64,000 nucleotides of DNA from Ruegeria atlantica. GTDB taxonomy: Bacteria; Pseudomonadota; Alphaproteobacteria; Rhodobacterales; Rhodobacteraceae. Both the position numbers and the translations under genes were made by a program. This document shows positions 8,325 to 17,163 of this stretch, one piece after another. Positions within the stretch are counted from its first letter, which is position 1; every line of letters begins with the position of its first letter. The notes beneath the pieces are model-generated. The model saw nothing but the letters and a program-made list of their open reading frames with translations. It was not told the origin of the DNA and made no database searches. The stretch covers positions 1-64,000 of the forward strand of contig NZ_WQCG01000003.1 of assembly GCF_013032505.1 (NCBI RefSeq). Reading direction: 5' to 3'.

Positions 8325-9149
8325 CTATTTTCCGATGATCTCAATCATGTAGTCGCGACGGGCTGCGGCCGGAGGTGGCTGAAAAGGAGCTGCCGCGCGC
8401 ACCTGAGCAAGCGCCACCTGATCCAGACGTTTCGATCCCGAGCTGCGTTTGACTATGACACTGACCAGCGCACCATTGTCGCCGATCCGAAAGCTCACCA
8501 GCACCGCGCCGCGAATATTGACATTCTTGCGCCGGGCGCGAGTGATCTTGCGCATCACGTGCCCTCTGTAATTGCTGACTTCGGCATTACCCTGCCCGGC
8601 CGCCGTGGACGTTGACTTTTTGGCCGTCGCAGCACCTTCGCTGGTTTTTCCCGACGCATTGCCTTTCTTCGCGCTTTTTTCAGAGTTCCCCGCCTGCGAA
8701 GCGACCTGATCGACCTTTTGTTTCGTCGGCTCTGCCGGTTTTTGGTCTGGGGTCTGTGCGACCACCTCAGTCTTTGGCGGAACCTTCGCGGGTTCTGCTT
8801 TTTGCGCGTCGACAGGTTTTTGCACACGGGTCACCGGAACGACCGCCGTGCTGTTTGTGACGGTATGGTCGGTTTCTGTGGAAATTGCCACCTGGGCCTG
8901 AGATGTCGGACTAACTGCGGCGTGTTGCTGTGTCGGTGTCACTGCTGGTTGATGCGCAGTGGCGGGTGCCGAAGCGGTCGCCCCGGTCACATAGTCCTTG
9001 AAGGCATCCCCCAACGCAGCAACCTCGCCCGAGCCGCCGCCTTCGACAAGCACCGTTTCACCTACAGAAAAGTCGTTCAGGGCAAGAACATGGGTTGCTG
9101 CAGCCAATGCCAGGGCGGCAACGGCAACGGCGCGGGATCTGGGTATCAT
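8325..9149 (-). CDS. tonB: TonB family energy transducer
   Basis: A 274-residue protein with an N-terminal hydrophobic anchor (VAVAALALAAATHVLAL), a long Lys/Pro/Ala/Glu-rich periplasmic spacer (about 80-195) and a C-terminal TonB domain (VSFRIGDNGALVSVIVKRSSG... AAPFQPPPAAARRDYMIEI). It couples the proton motive force harvested by ExbBD to outer-membrane receptors. Its start overlaps the preceding exbD stop by ATGA, and it ends the hmuR-hypothetical-exbB-exbD-exbD-tonB transcript, so it is probably dedicated to haem uptake. Confidence 0.88.
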   Translation of the reverse strand: MIPRSRAVAVAALALAAATHVLALNDFSVGETVLVEGGGSGEVAALGDAFKDYVTGATASAPATAHQPAVTPTQQHAAVSPTSQAQVAISTETDHTVTNSTAVVPVTRVQKPVDAQKAEPAKVPPKTEVVAQTPDQKPAEPTKQKVDQVASQAGNSEKSAKKGNASGKTSEGAATAKKSTSTAAGQGNAEVSNYRGHVMRKITRARRKNVNIRGAVLVSFRIGDNGALVSVIVKRSSGSKRLDQVALAQVRAAAPFQPPPAAARRDYMIEIIGK

Positions 9150-9541
9150 TGCAAGCCCCTTTCGGCGACCACATAGACCCGTTTGGCGCCCAGAGCTCTC
9201 AATGCATCACTGACCTCTTTCAGCCGAACAGCAGGCAAAGCCCGATCCGGCACAACGCGAACGTCATCCAGCGGCAGATTGATCGATGCGCGTTCAACAT
9301 ACGCCTCAACACCGGTCAACTCGGCACCCCGGTATTCCAACGTACCGTTGCTCCGGATGACCAAAGCGTCGGGTGGCTCACGACCTTCCAGGTCACTTGT
9401 TTCCACCAGCTTCACCGATTGGCTCAACGGAGGCGCAAGTGTGCCGGCAATCATGAAGAAAATAAGCATCAAAAAGACGACATTGATCAGTGCGATCGTC
9501 GGCTCTCGGCCCTGTTTTGCTTTGGGCTTCAGCTGAATCAT
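9146..9541 (-). CDS. exbD: ExbD/TolR family protein (second of two)
   Basis: A 131-residue protein: a short basic cytoplasmic tail, one transmembrane helix (ALINVVFLMLIFFMIAGTL) and a periplasmic domain ending VYVVAERGL. In this copy the usual membrane Asp of ExbD (LIDVIFLLL in the neighbour) is replaced by Asn (LINVVFLML). ExbD forms the proton-conducting stator with ExbB. It overlaps its neighbours by 4 bases on both sides. Loss of the Asp suggests it may be a structural partner for the first ExbD rather than an independent proton carrier. Confidence 0.85.
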   Translation of the reverse strand: MIQLKPKAKQGREPTIALINVVFLMLIFFMIAGTLAPPLSQSVKLVETSDLEGREPPDALVIRSNGTLEYRGAELTGVEAYVERASINLPLDDVRVVPDRALPAVRLKEVSDALRALGAKRVYVVAERGLQ

Positions 9542-9909
9542 CCGATCACCTGTGCGCGCAACTGCTTTACACCGCTCAGAACTGAAAGCAGGTCGATCAA
9601 TTGTTGCGAAGTTGCGTCCTGTCCAAGACTGATCAGCGCGATTTGAGGCTTTCCAGCCGCCATAACCGCGGCCACATCTTCGAACGCGGCAGAAGAGCCA
9701 TCCACCAGAATGCGGTTGGCTTCGAGTTTGACAAAACGGATTGCCCGGTCTGTTTCTGTGCCTCCGGCGGCAGCGGTGGCGAATTCGATTTCGCCATACT
9801 TTGAAAACGTTGACGTAAGCATGAAGAACAAAAGCAGCAGGAAAATGACGTCGATCAGGGAAGTCATCGACAGGCGTCTGCGCCGTTTTCTGCGAACGTT
9901 AAGTGCCAT
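9538..9909 (-). CDS. exbD: ExbD/TolR family protein (first of two)
   Basis: A 123-residue ExbD with a strongly basic N-terminus (NVRRKRRRRLSMTSLID), a single membrane helix containing the conserved Asp (SLIDVIFLLLLFFMLTSTF) and a periplasmic domain. The start MALNV at 9909 is preferred to an upstream in-frame codon because it overlaps the end of exbB by 11 bases, as expected for coupled translation. It works with ExbB and TonB in energising outer-membrane haem transport. Confidence 0.88.
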   Translation of the reverse strand: MALNVRRKRRRRLSMTSLIDVIFLLLLFFMLTSTFSKYGEIEFATAAAGGTETDRAIRFVKLEANRILVDGSSAAFEDVAAVMAAGKPQIALISLGQDATSQQLIDLLSVLSGVKQLRAQVIG

Positions 9910-10567
9910 GAATGAACATCGGCTGCGGTGATTTCTCGTTTTCGGGCCCATCCTCGGCATACCCCGGTGCAAACACCGTTCTCAATGCACGGTTGGCAAA
10001 ACTACGCTCTCGGTTCATGCGCGCCTCGAACCACGTCAGAACCATCGAAGTCGGCATCGCGACCGCAAGTCCGGCAGCGGTTGTCAACAGGGCCACCCAA
10101 ATGCCACCGGCGAGCAGCGATGGATCAACGGAATTGCCCGCCCCCTGAAGGGTTTGGAACGCTTCGATCATACCCAGAACGGTCCCGAACAAGCCCAGAA
10201 GCGGCGCAAGTTGGGCCACCATATCCAATACGTTGAACCCTTGCTCAAGTTGAGCGAACCGCGCTTCGGCTTCAGCGTCGGTACGCTCGGACAGGGTGCG
10301 ATCCTCACCTGATAAGGCCATGGCGATCACCGGAGCCAGGTAGCTGCGGCTTTTGCCCAGATGCGCCCTGGTTTCAGCAAGGTCTTGACGATCCCAGGCC
10401 TGAATGGCGCGCGAAAGCTCAATATGACGACCGACCCCTGCGGCGCGGAACTGCCACAGTTTGTACAAAACCAATGAGAGCGTTGCGATTGAAGTCGCGA
10501 TCAAGATGGCGACAACCGGCCCACCTAAATCCAGAATTTCCGATATTTTTCTTATAACTGCGTCCAT
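9899..10567 (-). CDS. exbB: ExbB/MotA/TolQ family proton channel
   Basis: A 222-residue protein with three membrane segments: one near the N-terminus (GGPVVAILIATSIATLSLVLY) and two in the second half (LDMVAQLAPLLGLFGTVLGMI and the GGIWVALLTTAAGLAVAMPTS region). The last two carry the conserved ExbB/TolQ signature. It builds the pentameric channel around ExbD. The ATG at 10567 is 4 bases after the upstream stop; an alternative TTG at 10579 would add 4 residues and overlap that gene. Genetic context ties it to haem uptake rather than to the Tol-Pal system. Confidence 0.88.
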   Translation of the reverse strand: MDAVIRKISEILDLGGPVVAILIATSIATLSLVLYKLWQFRAAGVGRHIELSRAIQAWDRQDLAETRAHLGKSRSYLAPVIAMALSGEDRTLSERTDAEAEARFAQLEQGFNVLDMVAQLAPLLGLFGTVLGMIEAFQTLQGAGNSVDPSLLAGGIWVALLTTAAGLAVAMPTSMVLTWFEARMNRERSFANRALRTVFAPGYAEDGPENEKSPQPMFIHGT

Positions 10568-10571
10568 AAAT

Positions 10572-11018
10572 TCACCCAATCACTTCGGTTTCAAGACGGC
10601 TTGTGAGCGTCAACCCGGACATGCAGGCATCTGCCAGATCGGATTGGGTCTCGCATTCCTGCACACCGTTGATCAGAATTCGGCTGATCTGATCACACGC
10701 CATGTCGTTGAACTGGAATTGCCTTACGCGAGGTTTGCCTGAAGGTAGTTCCGCAAAGTCCAGCAATGTCATAAGGGTCACCTGACCTTCAGCGCCAAAA
10801 AGAACGGTCTCATAGACAGCGCCGTCGATATCGATTTCATAGGCGTTTTCAGCAACAAAGCTCAGCAGGCAATTTTCGCCCTTTGCCTCAGCGTTGCTGA
10901 GCTCAATCGTCACGCCGCCGGGCTTTTGCGTTTCGTCTGCGCTGACATACCCTGCCCCCAAAAATGGGAGCAGGGTCAGCAGGACCACCCGAGCATTTCT
11001 TTTTATGGATGTTTGCAT
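10572..11018 (-). CDS. Small exported protein of unknown function in the haem-uptake operon
   Basis: A 148-residue protein with an N-terminal signal peptide (VVLLTLLPFLGAGYVSA) and a mature domain of about 120 residues with four cysteines (NCLLSF, DMACDQI, ECETQ, DACMSG) that could form two disulfides. A segment with alternating hydrophobic residues suggests a beta-rich periplasmic fold. It lies 20 bases after hmuR and 4 bases before exbB, so it is almost certainly cotranscribed with them. I do not recognise a named domain. A role in haem or receptor handling in the periplasm is inferred only from position. Confidence 0.75.
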   Translation of the reverse strand: MQTSIKRNARVVLLTLLPFLGAGYVSADETQKPGGVTIELSNAEAKGENCLLSFVAENAYEIDIDGAVYETVLFGAEGQVTLMTLLDFAELPSGKPRVRQFQFNDMACDQISRILINGVQECETQSDLADACMSGLTLTSRLETEVIG

Positions 11019-11038
11019 GACTGGTCCTTTCGCTTGGA

Positions 11039-13069
11039 TCAGAAGGTTTTAGCCAGAGTCAGCTTGAAGTTCCGGCCTGGTGAGTTGCGGGTCGAAAGGT
11101 TCGGCAGATAGTTCTTGTCGAAGATGTTTTCGATACCTGCGCGGACCTCGAAGCCCTGGAATGCACCCTCTTGCGGCAGATAGGTCGCCCGCAGGGTATT
11201 CACGCCGTAGCCGGCAACTGGATCGCCGCTGGAATCGGTGCCGGATTTGGCTCCGAAAAGCTCCCAACTGACGTCCAGTGTTTCACCAAAGCGTTTGCCA
11301 ACGGTCACGCGTGCAGAGTCTGTCGGCTCATTCCGCCAAGGCGAATCCACGCCAAGCGAGCTGGTCTCGGTTCCTTTGACGATGTTTGCATTGAAGTCGA
11401 CATAGTAACCAGCCGCACTGGCATAGGACGCTTCGATTTCCACGCCTTTGGTTTCAACTTCCTGCAAGGGCCGCGAAGGGCTACCAGACACGTAAGACGT
11501 GATGTCCCACAGATCGGTTTTGTAAAAGTTGACCTTGGCCCGGACCACGTCGCCTGCGGCAAAAACATCGCCTCGGTTATACGAGAACCCTGCTTCCCAT
11601 GTGCGCGATTTTTCGGGCTGGGTCATGTACGCGGGTGTGCCCAGATCGTCGATAATCGGCAGGCTTTCCGTGTATGCACCGCCGCCGAACACAGCGAAAC
11701 CACTGGCAAATTCGTATCGCGCAGACAAACCGCTCATCAGGGCGTCGTTGTCATAGCTTTCGTTGCGCGGCGCAGGCGCATCGCCGTCACCTTTGATATC
11801 CTGCGTCTCGTACCGAATGGCCGGTGTAATGGTCAGCTGGTCGCCAATCTGGATGTCGTCAACAGCAAACAAGGCGACCCTGCGGTCGGTGCCACCAGGG
11901 GCCGACGGCGCGTCCAGACGCTCGCGATTGATGAACTCGATCCCGGCGCGCAGATCGTGCGAGGCGACTCCAGTCTGGAAGTAGGACGTATTTTTGATCG
12001 TCAGCTTCGTTGTTTCATAATTGTGGGTTGCATCGGCCAGCCCGCGAATGCTTGGGAAGAATGGCGTTCCTTCGAGGCTGGAAGACCCGGGAACATAAGA
12101 ACTGTCGATCTTCTGTTCCGAGTAGCTGAAATTCACATCCAGATCGATCAGGTCGTTGCCAGCCGGGCGGTACTGATATCGCAGAATGCCGATTTTCGTC
12201 TCGATATCACGGTCTACGTTACCAAATGAATCCGATGTCGTGCCGAACGAGTCATACGGCACATCCCGCTCTTCCGAGGTCGACTGGTTATATGACGCGG
12301 TGATCGAGTGCTCTAGGTCGTCACCAAAGCTGTATTTACCCTTTGCCAGAAGCGACGGCAGCGTAAAGGCACTGTTGCCGATCGTATCGCCATTGCCGTC
12401 CTTCTGATCGTCCTGGTCACGGTAGGTGTAGTTGAACAGGAATTCGGTCTGACGGTTGGGTTGCCAGGCCAGGATCGACGAGGACGCAAAGCCGTTACCA
12501 TTGGAATAGCCCTCCAGCGTTTGGCGGAACCGGAATCCCGGCTCACCACCGGTGAAATCTGACGCGTCTTTGGTTTCCAACTGAACCACGCCGCCAACGA
12601 CACCCGAACCGTATTCAAACGATCCCACTGTGCCGCGGATTACCGAAACGCTTTTGTACAACTGCGGGTCGGTGAACAACTGGTTGCCGATCCGATACAG
12701 CTCTTCTGCTCCGGTTGTCGCCCCATCGACCAGGATCAGCACTTTTTGGTCTGTCCCGAAGGTACTGTTAGCACCAAAGCCCCGAATGTTGATCCCCGAA
12801 CCCTGCGGTGTTGAACCGTTGACCAGCGTCACACCGGGCACCGTGTCGATCAGTTCTGCTACGGTGTTGGCCTGACGATCATTGATCTCTTCCTGATCAA
12901 TATTGGTAATCGGCACTGCTGTATCCGTCTGGATTTCCCGCTTACTTTCACCCAGCTCAAGCGTACCAAGGAAGCCGTCATCCTGCTCCTGCGCCGAAGC
13001 GCTTGCTGCGATCATGCTGAGGCACGACACCGTACCCAGCAACCCCATCTTTTGAATCCGCGAACGCAT
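11039..13069 (-). CDS. hmuR: TonB-dependent haem/haemoglobin receptor
   Basis: A 676-residue outer-membrane receptor. It has a signal peptide (residues 1-26, ending SASA), a plug domain (about 45-160: TVAELIDTVPGVTLVNG, INIRGFG, VLILVDGATTGAEEL, VSVIRGTVGSFEYGSGVVGGVV) and a 22-strand barrel ending in phenylalanine (FKLTLAKTF). The family brings haem across the outer membrane using TonB-ExbBD energy. The downstream exb/tonB genes and the divergent hmuSTUV genes support haem as the ligand. A TGA-N9-TCA iron box lies 117 bases upstream of the start. Confidence 0.9.
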   Translation of the reverse strand: MRSRIQKMGLLGTVSCLSMIAASASAQEQDDGFLGTLELGESKREIQTDTAVPITNIDQEEINDRQANTVAELIDTVPGVTLVNGSTPQGSGINIRGFGANSTFGTDQKVLILVDGATTGAEELYRIGNQLFTDPQLYKSVSVIRGTVGSFEYGSGVVGGVVQLETKDASDFTGGEPGFRFRQTLEGYSNGNGFASSSILAWQPNRQTEFLFNYTYRDQDDQKDGNGDTIGNSAFTLPSLLAKGKYSFGDDLEHSITASYNQSTSEERDVPYDSFGTTSDSFGNVDRDIETKIGILRYQYRPAGNDLIDLDVNFSYSEQKIDSSYVPGSSSLEGTPFFPSIRGLADATHNYETTKLTIKNTSYFQTGVASHDLRAGIEFINRERLDAPSAPGGTDRRVALFAVDDIQIGDQLTITPAIRYETQDIKGDGDAPAPRNESYDNDALMSGLSARYEFASGFAVFGGGAYTESLPIIDDLGTPAYMTQPEKSRTWEAGFSYNRGDVFAAGDVVRAKVNFYKTDLWDITSYVSGSPSRPLQEVETKGVEIEASYASAAGYYVDFNANIVKGTETSSLGVDSPWRNEPTDSARVTVGKRFGETLDVSWELFGAKSGTDSSGDPVAGYGVNTLRATYLPQEGAFQGFEVRAGIENIFDKNYLPNLSTRNSPGRNFKLTLAKTF

Positions 13070-13185
13070 TTCTGTCCCTTCGAAACTTTTAAGAGGACCG
13101 GAAATGCTTGCTCCGTGCTGGCTTGGTCAGTCTTTTTGATTTTTGGAATCGCCGTTGATTGGCGACTTGTGCTCGTTAATAAAGC

Positions 13186-13200
13186 TGACTAAAACAGTCA
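13186..13200. promoter_or_regulatory. RirA-type iron-responsive box TGA-N9-TCA
   Basis: TGACTAAAACAGTCA lies between the divergent hmuR and hmuS genes (gap 13070-13291). It is a 5-bp inverted repeat, extended by one more pair, and fits the IRO consensus TGA-N9-TCA recognised by RirA in rhizobia and Rhodobacterales. One site could govern both haem transcripts. No convincing Irr box (TTTAGAA..TTCTAAA) was seen. Confidence 0.65.
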
Positions 13201-13291
13201 ACATAAATTCTCGACCGTTTAAACGGCATCCGCCAGCGGGCCTCTGACTGAGTCAAAGGCAAAGCCAGCTTCCCAATCATGACACTCGAAG

Positions 13292-14359
13292 ATGGAAAAA
13301 ACCATGACGGAACAGGTGGTTCTGCCCCCCGAGCAAATACGTGCAGCTTATGCTGATAATACTGGAAAACGTGACCGCGACCTTGCGGAATCGCTGGGGA
13401 TTACCGAAGCGGTCCTGGTCGCTGCTTTTACCGGCATAGATGTGACGCGGTTAACGTCAAACCTGGATGACATCTTCCCAAAGCTTCACGGGCTGGGTGA
13501 AGTCATGGCGCTGACGCGCAACCCTTCTTGCGTCATTGAGAAGGTCGGGCAGTACGACAACTACCATTCCGGTGCACATGCTTCGATGGTGTTGACCGAA
13601 GATATCGACTTGCGCATGTTCCCCAGCCATTGGGTCCATGCCTTCGCGGTTGAGCGTGCAACAGCAAGTGGGACTAAGCGGTCCATTCAGGTTTTCGATG
13701 CGGCCGGGGATGCGGTACACAAAATCTTTCTGCGCCAGGGTTCTGACTTGAACCACTGGAAAGACCTTGTCCGCGAGTTGAAAGCAGATGACCAATCGCA
13801 ATCGCTAGAGGTTGAGGCGCGCAAGCCGACCGAGGTCGCCAAAGAAAACCTGGACAAAGTCGAACTATTGCGAAGCGAATGGGCCAAGATGACCGACACC
13901 CATCAGTTCATGCGGCTGACCTCAAAGCTTAAAATGAACCGCTTGGGAGCTTACCGCATCGCTGGCGAACCACTTGTTCGGGAACTGCGAACGGAAACCG
14001 TTTCCCAGTTGTTCGAACAGGTCCGGGACCAAGGTCTTGAAGTTATGGTGTTCGTCGGCAATCGCGGATGTATTGAAATTCACGGCGGACCGGTTGAGAC
14101 GCTCAAGCAGATGGGACCGTGGTTCAACGTGCTTGATCCGCGTTTCAACCTTCACCTGCGTTCCGACCATATTGCCGAGGTATGGGCGGTCTCCAAGCCC
14201 ACCCAACGAGGCCCCGCTGTTTCGGTTGAGGCATTCGATGCCGAGGGTGGCCTTATTCTGCAAGTCTTTGGCCGCCGTTCAGGCGAAAAGGATCATCGCC
14301 CGGCCTGGGATCAGCTTGTGGCAGGCCTACAATCCAAAATTGAAGCCGAGGTAGCGTGA
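13292..14359 (+). CDS. hmuS: Haemin-degrading factor / haem chaperone
   Basis: A 355-residue protein of the HmuS/HemS/ChuS family, built from two related halves of about 160 residues. Each half contains the pattern NPSCVIEKVGQYDNY / FVGNRGCIEIHGGPV, followed by a W-x-V-x-K/R-type ending. These cytoplasmic proteins bind imported haem and release its iron. It is the first gene of hmuSTUV; the stop overlaps the hmuT start. An alternative start MTEQ at 13304 has a slightly better ribosome site and cannot be excluded. Transcription is divergent from hmuR, probably from an iron-regulated promoter. Confidence 0.9.
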   Translation: MEKTMTEQVVLPPEQIRAAYADNTGKRDRDLAESLGITEAVLVAAFTGIDVTRLTSNLDDIFPKLHGLGEVMALTRNPSCVIEKVGQYDNYHSGAHASMVLTEDIDLRMFPSHWVHAFAVERATASGTKRSIQVFDAAGDAVHKIFLRQGSDLNHWKDLVRELKADDQSQSLEVEARKPTEVAKENLDKVELLRSEWAKMTDTHQFMRLTSKLKMNRLGAYRIAGEPLVRELRTETVSQLFEQVRDQGLEVMVFVGNRGCIEIHGGPVETLKQMGPWFNVLDPRFNLHLRSDHIAEVWAVSKPTQRGPAVSVEAFDAEGGLILQVFGRRSGEKDHRPAWDQLVAGLQSKIEAEVA

Positions 14360-15234
14360 TGAATTCCCTTCGCAAGTTCTCATCTGTCATCGCGCTGGTC
14401 GGTGGGACGTTCGGAACCTCAGCCATCGCAGCAGATGACGCCGAACCAAACCGCATCATCGCCATTGGCAGCTCCGTGACCGAGATCGTTTACGCCTTGA
14501 GTCAGCAGGATCGTCTTGTTGGTCGGGACCGGACATCGACCTATCCGACTGATGTGCTTGATCTGCCAGATGTCGGCTACATACGCGCGCTGTCTCCCGA
14601 AGGGGTCTTGTCGGTGAAACCCGATCTGATCGTGGCGCTGGAAGGATCCGGTCCGCCCGAAGCGGTAGAGGTTCTGAAAGAGGCTGGCGTGCCGTTCGTT
14701 TCGATCAGCGAAGATTATTCTCGCGACGGGGTTGTTGAGAAAATCCGGGCAGTCGGGGCCGCACTGGGTGTCGAAGAGGCCGCTGAAGAGCTTGCCGTTC
14801 AAACCGGCACCAAGATTGACGGGGCCCATTCAAGCGCAATCGACGCCTCGGTGGATGGCTCGTCCCGGGTCCTGTTTGTGCTATCGGCACAGGACAATCG
14901 CATCATGGTTGGCGGCGCAGATACACAGGCAGACAGTATCATCCGCTTGGCTGGCGGCGTGAACGCAGCTGGCAACGTATCGGGTTTCAAACCCATGACA
15001 CCCGAGGCGATTGCCACAACCGCGCCAGACGTAATCCTGATGATGGATCGGCAAGGCAACCACATCACCGCCAATGAAGAGCTGTTCGCCATGCCTGCCA
15101 TCAAACTGACGCCCGCAGGTCAAAACAAGCGGCTGATCCGCATGCCGGGGGCGTATCTGCTGGGCTTTGGCCCTCGTACTGCTGATGCGATTGCCGATCT
15201 GTCGGCAGAGTTGCAGAAAATGAGTGATTCATGA
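14359..15234 (+). CDS. hmuT: Haem ABC transporter periplasmic binding protein
   Basis: A 291-residue class III binding protein with a signal peptide (about 25 residues, ending TSAIAA) and a two-lobed fold. Characteristic segments are IIAIGSSVTEIVYAL, DRTSTYPTDVLDLPDVGYIRALSPEGVLSVKPDL and the C-terminal AMPAIKLTPAGQ. The usual haem-ligand Tyr is probably in the DRTSTYP loop. It delivers haem to HmuUV. The start ATG overlaps the hmuS stop (TGATG), and its own end overlaps hmuU (ATGA). Confidence 0.9.
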   Translation: MNSLRKFSSVIALVGGTFGTSAIAADDAEPNRIIAIGSSVTEIVYALSQQDRLVGRDRTSTYPTDVLDLPDVGYIRALSPEGVLSVKPDLIVALEGSGPPEAVEVLKEAGVPFVSISEDYSRDGVVEKIRAVGAALGVEEAAEELAVQTGTKIDGAHSSAIDASVDGSSRVLFVLSAQDNRIMVGGADTQADSIIRLAGGVNAAGNVSGFKPMTPEAIATTAPDVILMMDRQGNHITANEELFAMPAIKLTPAGQNKRLIRMPGAYLLGFGPRTADAIADLSAELQKMSDS

Positions 15235-16307
15235 CACTTGCAATGGACCACGAAGGGCTGAACGTGGCGGCGCACGACCGACGGATAGTGGCGCGCCGGG
15301 TCACCTTGGCCCTCATGGGGCTGTTGGTCATCACCAGTATTTTTAGCATCTCGGTTGGCGCGTCAGACGCTTCAGTCCGCACCGCATTTTCCGATCTGAT
15401 CGCCGGGCGCGAAATGTCGGACCTTGACCGGATCGTCTTGTGGGACATCCGGCTGCCCCGGTTGGCGTTGGGGATTATGGTTGGGGCCGCGCTGGCGGTT
15501 TCCGGCGTGGTGATGCAGGGTTTGTTCCGCAACCCCCTGGCCGACCCGGGAATTGTGGGCGTCAGTGCAGGTGCTGGTCTGGGAGCAATTTCCGCAATCA
15601 TTCTGGGTGGCTACCTGCCCGTCTCTATTCTGGCTTGGGTCGGCAACAGCCTGGTCGCTGTTGCGGCATTTCTGGGCGGGTGGACATCCGTCTTGCTGCT
15701 CTATCGCGTTTCAACGCGCGGCGGGCAGACGTCAGTTGCAACCATGCTGTTGGCCGGCATCGCGTTGGGAGCATTGTCAGGCGCAGTGTCCGGAGTTCTG
15801 GTCTATATGGCCGATGATCAACAGCTGCGCGATCTGACGTTCTGGGGCATGGGCTCGCTGGCTGGCGCGACATGGACCAAGGCGGCAACGGCTGCTCCGA
15901 TCATCTTGATTTCGGTATTTGTGGCGCAGTTCCTTGCTCGTGCGCTAAACGGCATGGCGATGGGCGAAGCCGTTGCGCATCACATGGGAATCCCGGTTCA
16001 GCGCAGCAAAAACATCGCCATTCTGGCGGTGGCGGGCGCAACCGGCGCTGCAGTCGCGGTGTCCGGAGGCATTGGTTTCATCGGCATCGTCGTTCCGCAT
16101 CTGCTGCGATTGGCGACCGGACCAGACCATCATCGCCTGCTGATTAACTCGGCCCTGTTGGGGGCCAGTCTGTTGCTGTGTGCCGATATGATCAGCCGCC
16201 TGATTGTTGCGCCGGCTGAGTTGCCGATTGGTATCGTAACCGCAATCCTAGGCGCTCCGGTATTCCTGTGGATCCTGCTGCGGCGCCACGGAACTATGGG
16301 AATGTAA
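15231..16307 (+). CDS. hmuU: Haem ABC transporter permease (FecCD family)
   Basis: A 358-residue inner-membrane permease with about ten transmembrane segments. It has FecCD-family signatures including RLPRLALGIMVGAALAVSGV, QGLFRNPLADPGIVGVSAGAG and the cytoplasmic GGIGFIGIVVPHLLR coupling region. It forms the haem channel with the HmuV ATPase. The ORF has a hydrophilic N-terminal tail of about 20 residues before the first helix. It overlaps hmuT by 4 bases, with hmuV directly after the stop. Confidence 0.92.
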   Translation: MTLAMDHEGLNVAAHDRRIVARRVTLALMGLLVITSIFSISVGASDASVRTAFSDLIAGREMSDLDRIVLWDIRLPRLALGIMVGAALAVSGVVMQGLFRNPLADPGIVGVSAGAGLGAISAIILGGYLPVSILAWVGNSLVAVAAFLGGWTSVLLLYRVSTRGGQTSVATMLLAGIALGALSGAVSGVLVYMADDQQLRDLTFWGMGSLAGATWTKAATAAPIILISVFVAQFLARALNGMAMGEAVAHHMGIPVQRSKNIAILAVAGATGAAVAVSGGIGFIGIVVPHLLRLATGPDHHRLLINSALLGASLLLCADMISRLIVAPAELPIGIVTAILGAPVFLWILLRRHGTMGM

Positions 16308-16310
16308 GTG

Positions 16311-17099
16311 ATGAAGGGCGAAAACATACACGTCAAACTTGGCCGGAAAGAGATTCTGCACGGGGTGGACTTTGAAGCGGAACCTGGAAAGGTCACGGCG
16401 ATCATTGGTCCGAACGGTTCGGGAAAATCAACTTTTCTCAAAGCCTTATCTGGCGAAATTCAATCCTCAGGCAAGGTTTCCCTGAACGGGCGCGACATTT
16501 CTGAACTGAAGCCTTGGCAACTGGCCGCAATGCGCGGTGTGCTGCCGCAATCGTCAACCGTTGCCTTCCCCTTCACTGTGCTCGAGATTGTCCGACTGGG
16601 TCTTGCGAACGGACTGGCCGCTGGAGATGACAGCCTTCCATCCCGTGCGCTGGCTCATGTCGACCTCAAGGGATTCGAACACCGTTCGTATCAGAACCTG
16701 TCAGGTGGCGAACAGCAACGCGTTCAACTTGCCCGCGTTCTGACACAGGTCTGGGACGCAACCTATCACGAGCAATCCAGATGGCTGTTGTTGGACGAAC
16801 CTGTTGCCAGCCTCGACATTGCGCATCAATTCACCGTGCTGGGTGTTGCCAGAAACTTTGCCACACAAGGCGGCGGCGTTGTTGTGGTAATGCACGATCT
16901 GAACCTGACAGCGCTGTTTGCAGATTATGTGTATGTCATGTCGGAAGGATCTGTTTGGGGATCGGGCACGCCAACTGCCATTCTAAATGACCAAACGATG
17001 CGGCAAGTCTATGGCATCGACCTACCGATTAGCACCCTGCCAAAAGGTCAGGTTCCGTTCATCCTGCCGCAAGCCATGCGGCAGAACGTGACGGCATAA
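16311..17099 (+). CDS. hmuV: Haem ABC transporter ATPase
   Basis: A 262-residue ABC ATPase. It has Walker A GPNGSGKST (about residues 35-43), the signature LSGGEQQRVQLARVL, Walker B WLLLDEPVASLD and the switch His in VVVMHDLN. It powers HmuU-mediated haem import. ATG at 16311 is preferred; GTG at 16308 lies directly against the hmuU stop. A GC-rich imperfect hairpin follows the gene at 17115-17147. Confidence 0.92.
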   Translation: MKGENIHVKLGRKEILHGVDFEAEPGKVTAIIGPNGSGKSTFLKALSGEIQSSGKVSLNGRDISELKPWQLAAMRGVLPQSSTVAFPFTVLEIVRLGLANGLAAGDDSLPSRALAHVDLKGFEHRSYQNLSGGEQQRVQLARVLTQVWDATYHEQSRWLLLDEPVASLDIAHQFTVLGVARNFATQGGGVVVVMHDLNLTALFADYVYVMSEGSVWGSGTPTAILNDQTMRQVYGIDLPISTLPKGQVPFILPQAMRQNVTA

Positions 17100-17114
17100 G
17101 AATCTTGTTTAGGG

Positions 17115-17147
17115 GGGCGGCATTTTTGCAAACTGAAATGCCCGCCT
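17115..17147. terminator. Possible bidirectional terminator between hmuV and tetR
   Basis: GGCGGCATTT pairs imperfectly with AAATGCCCGCC across a 10-base loop in the 64-base gap between the two convergent genes. A T-rich tract follows on the plus strand (TTCCTCTTG). No other structure is visible in the gap. Confidence 0.45.
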
Positions 17148-17163
17148 TCCTCTTGTGCTGAAA

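Noticed and set aside
11171-12229. A 352-codon plus-strand open frame
   Set aside because: Antisense to the hmuR receptor gene and without protein-like features.
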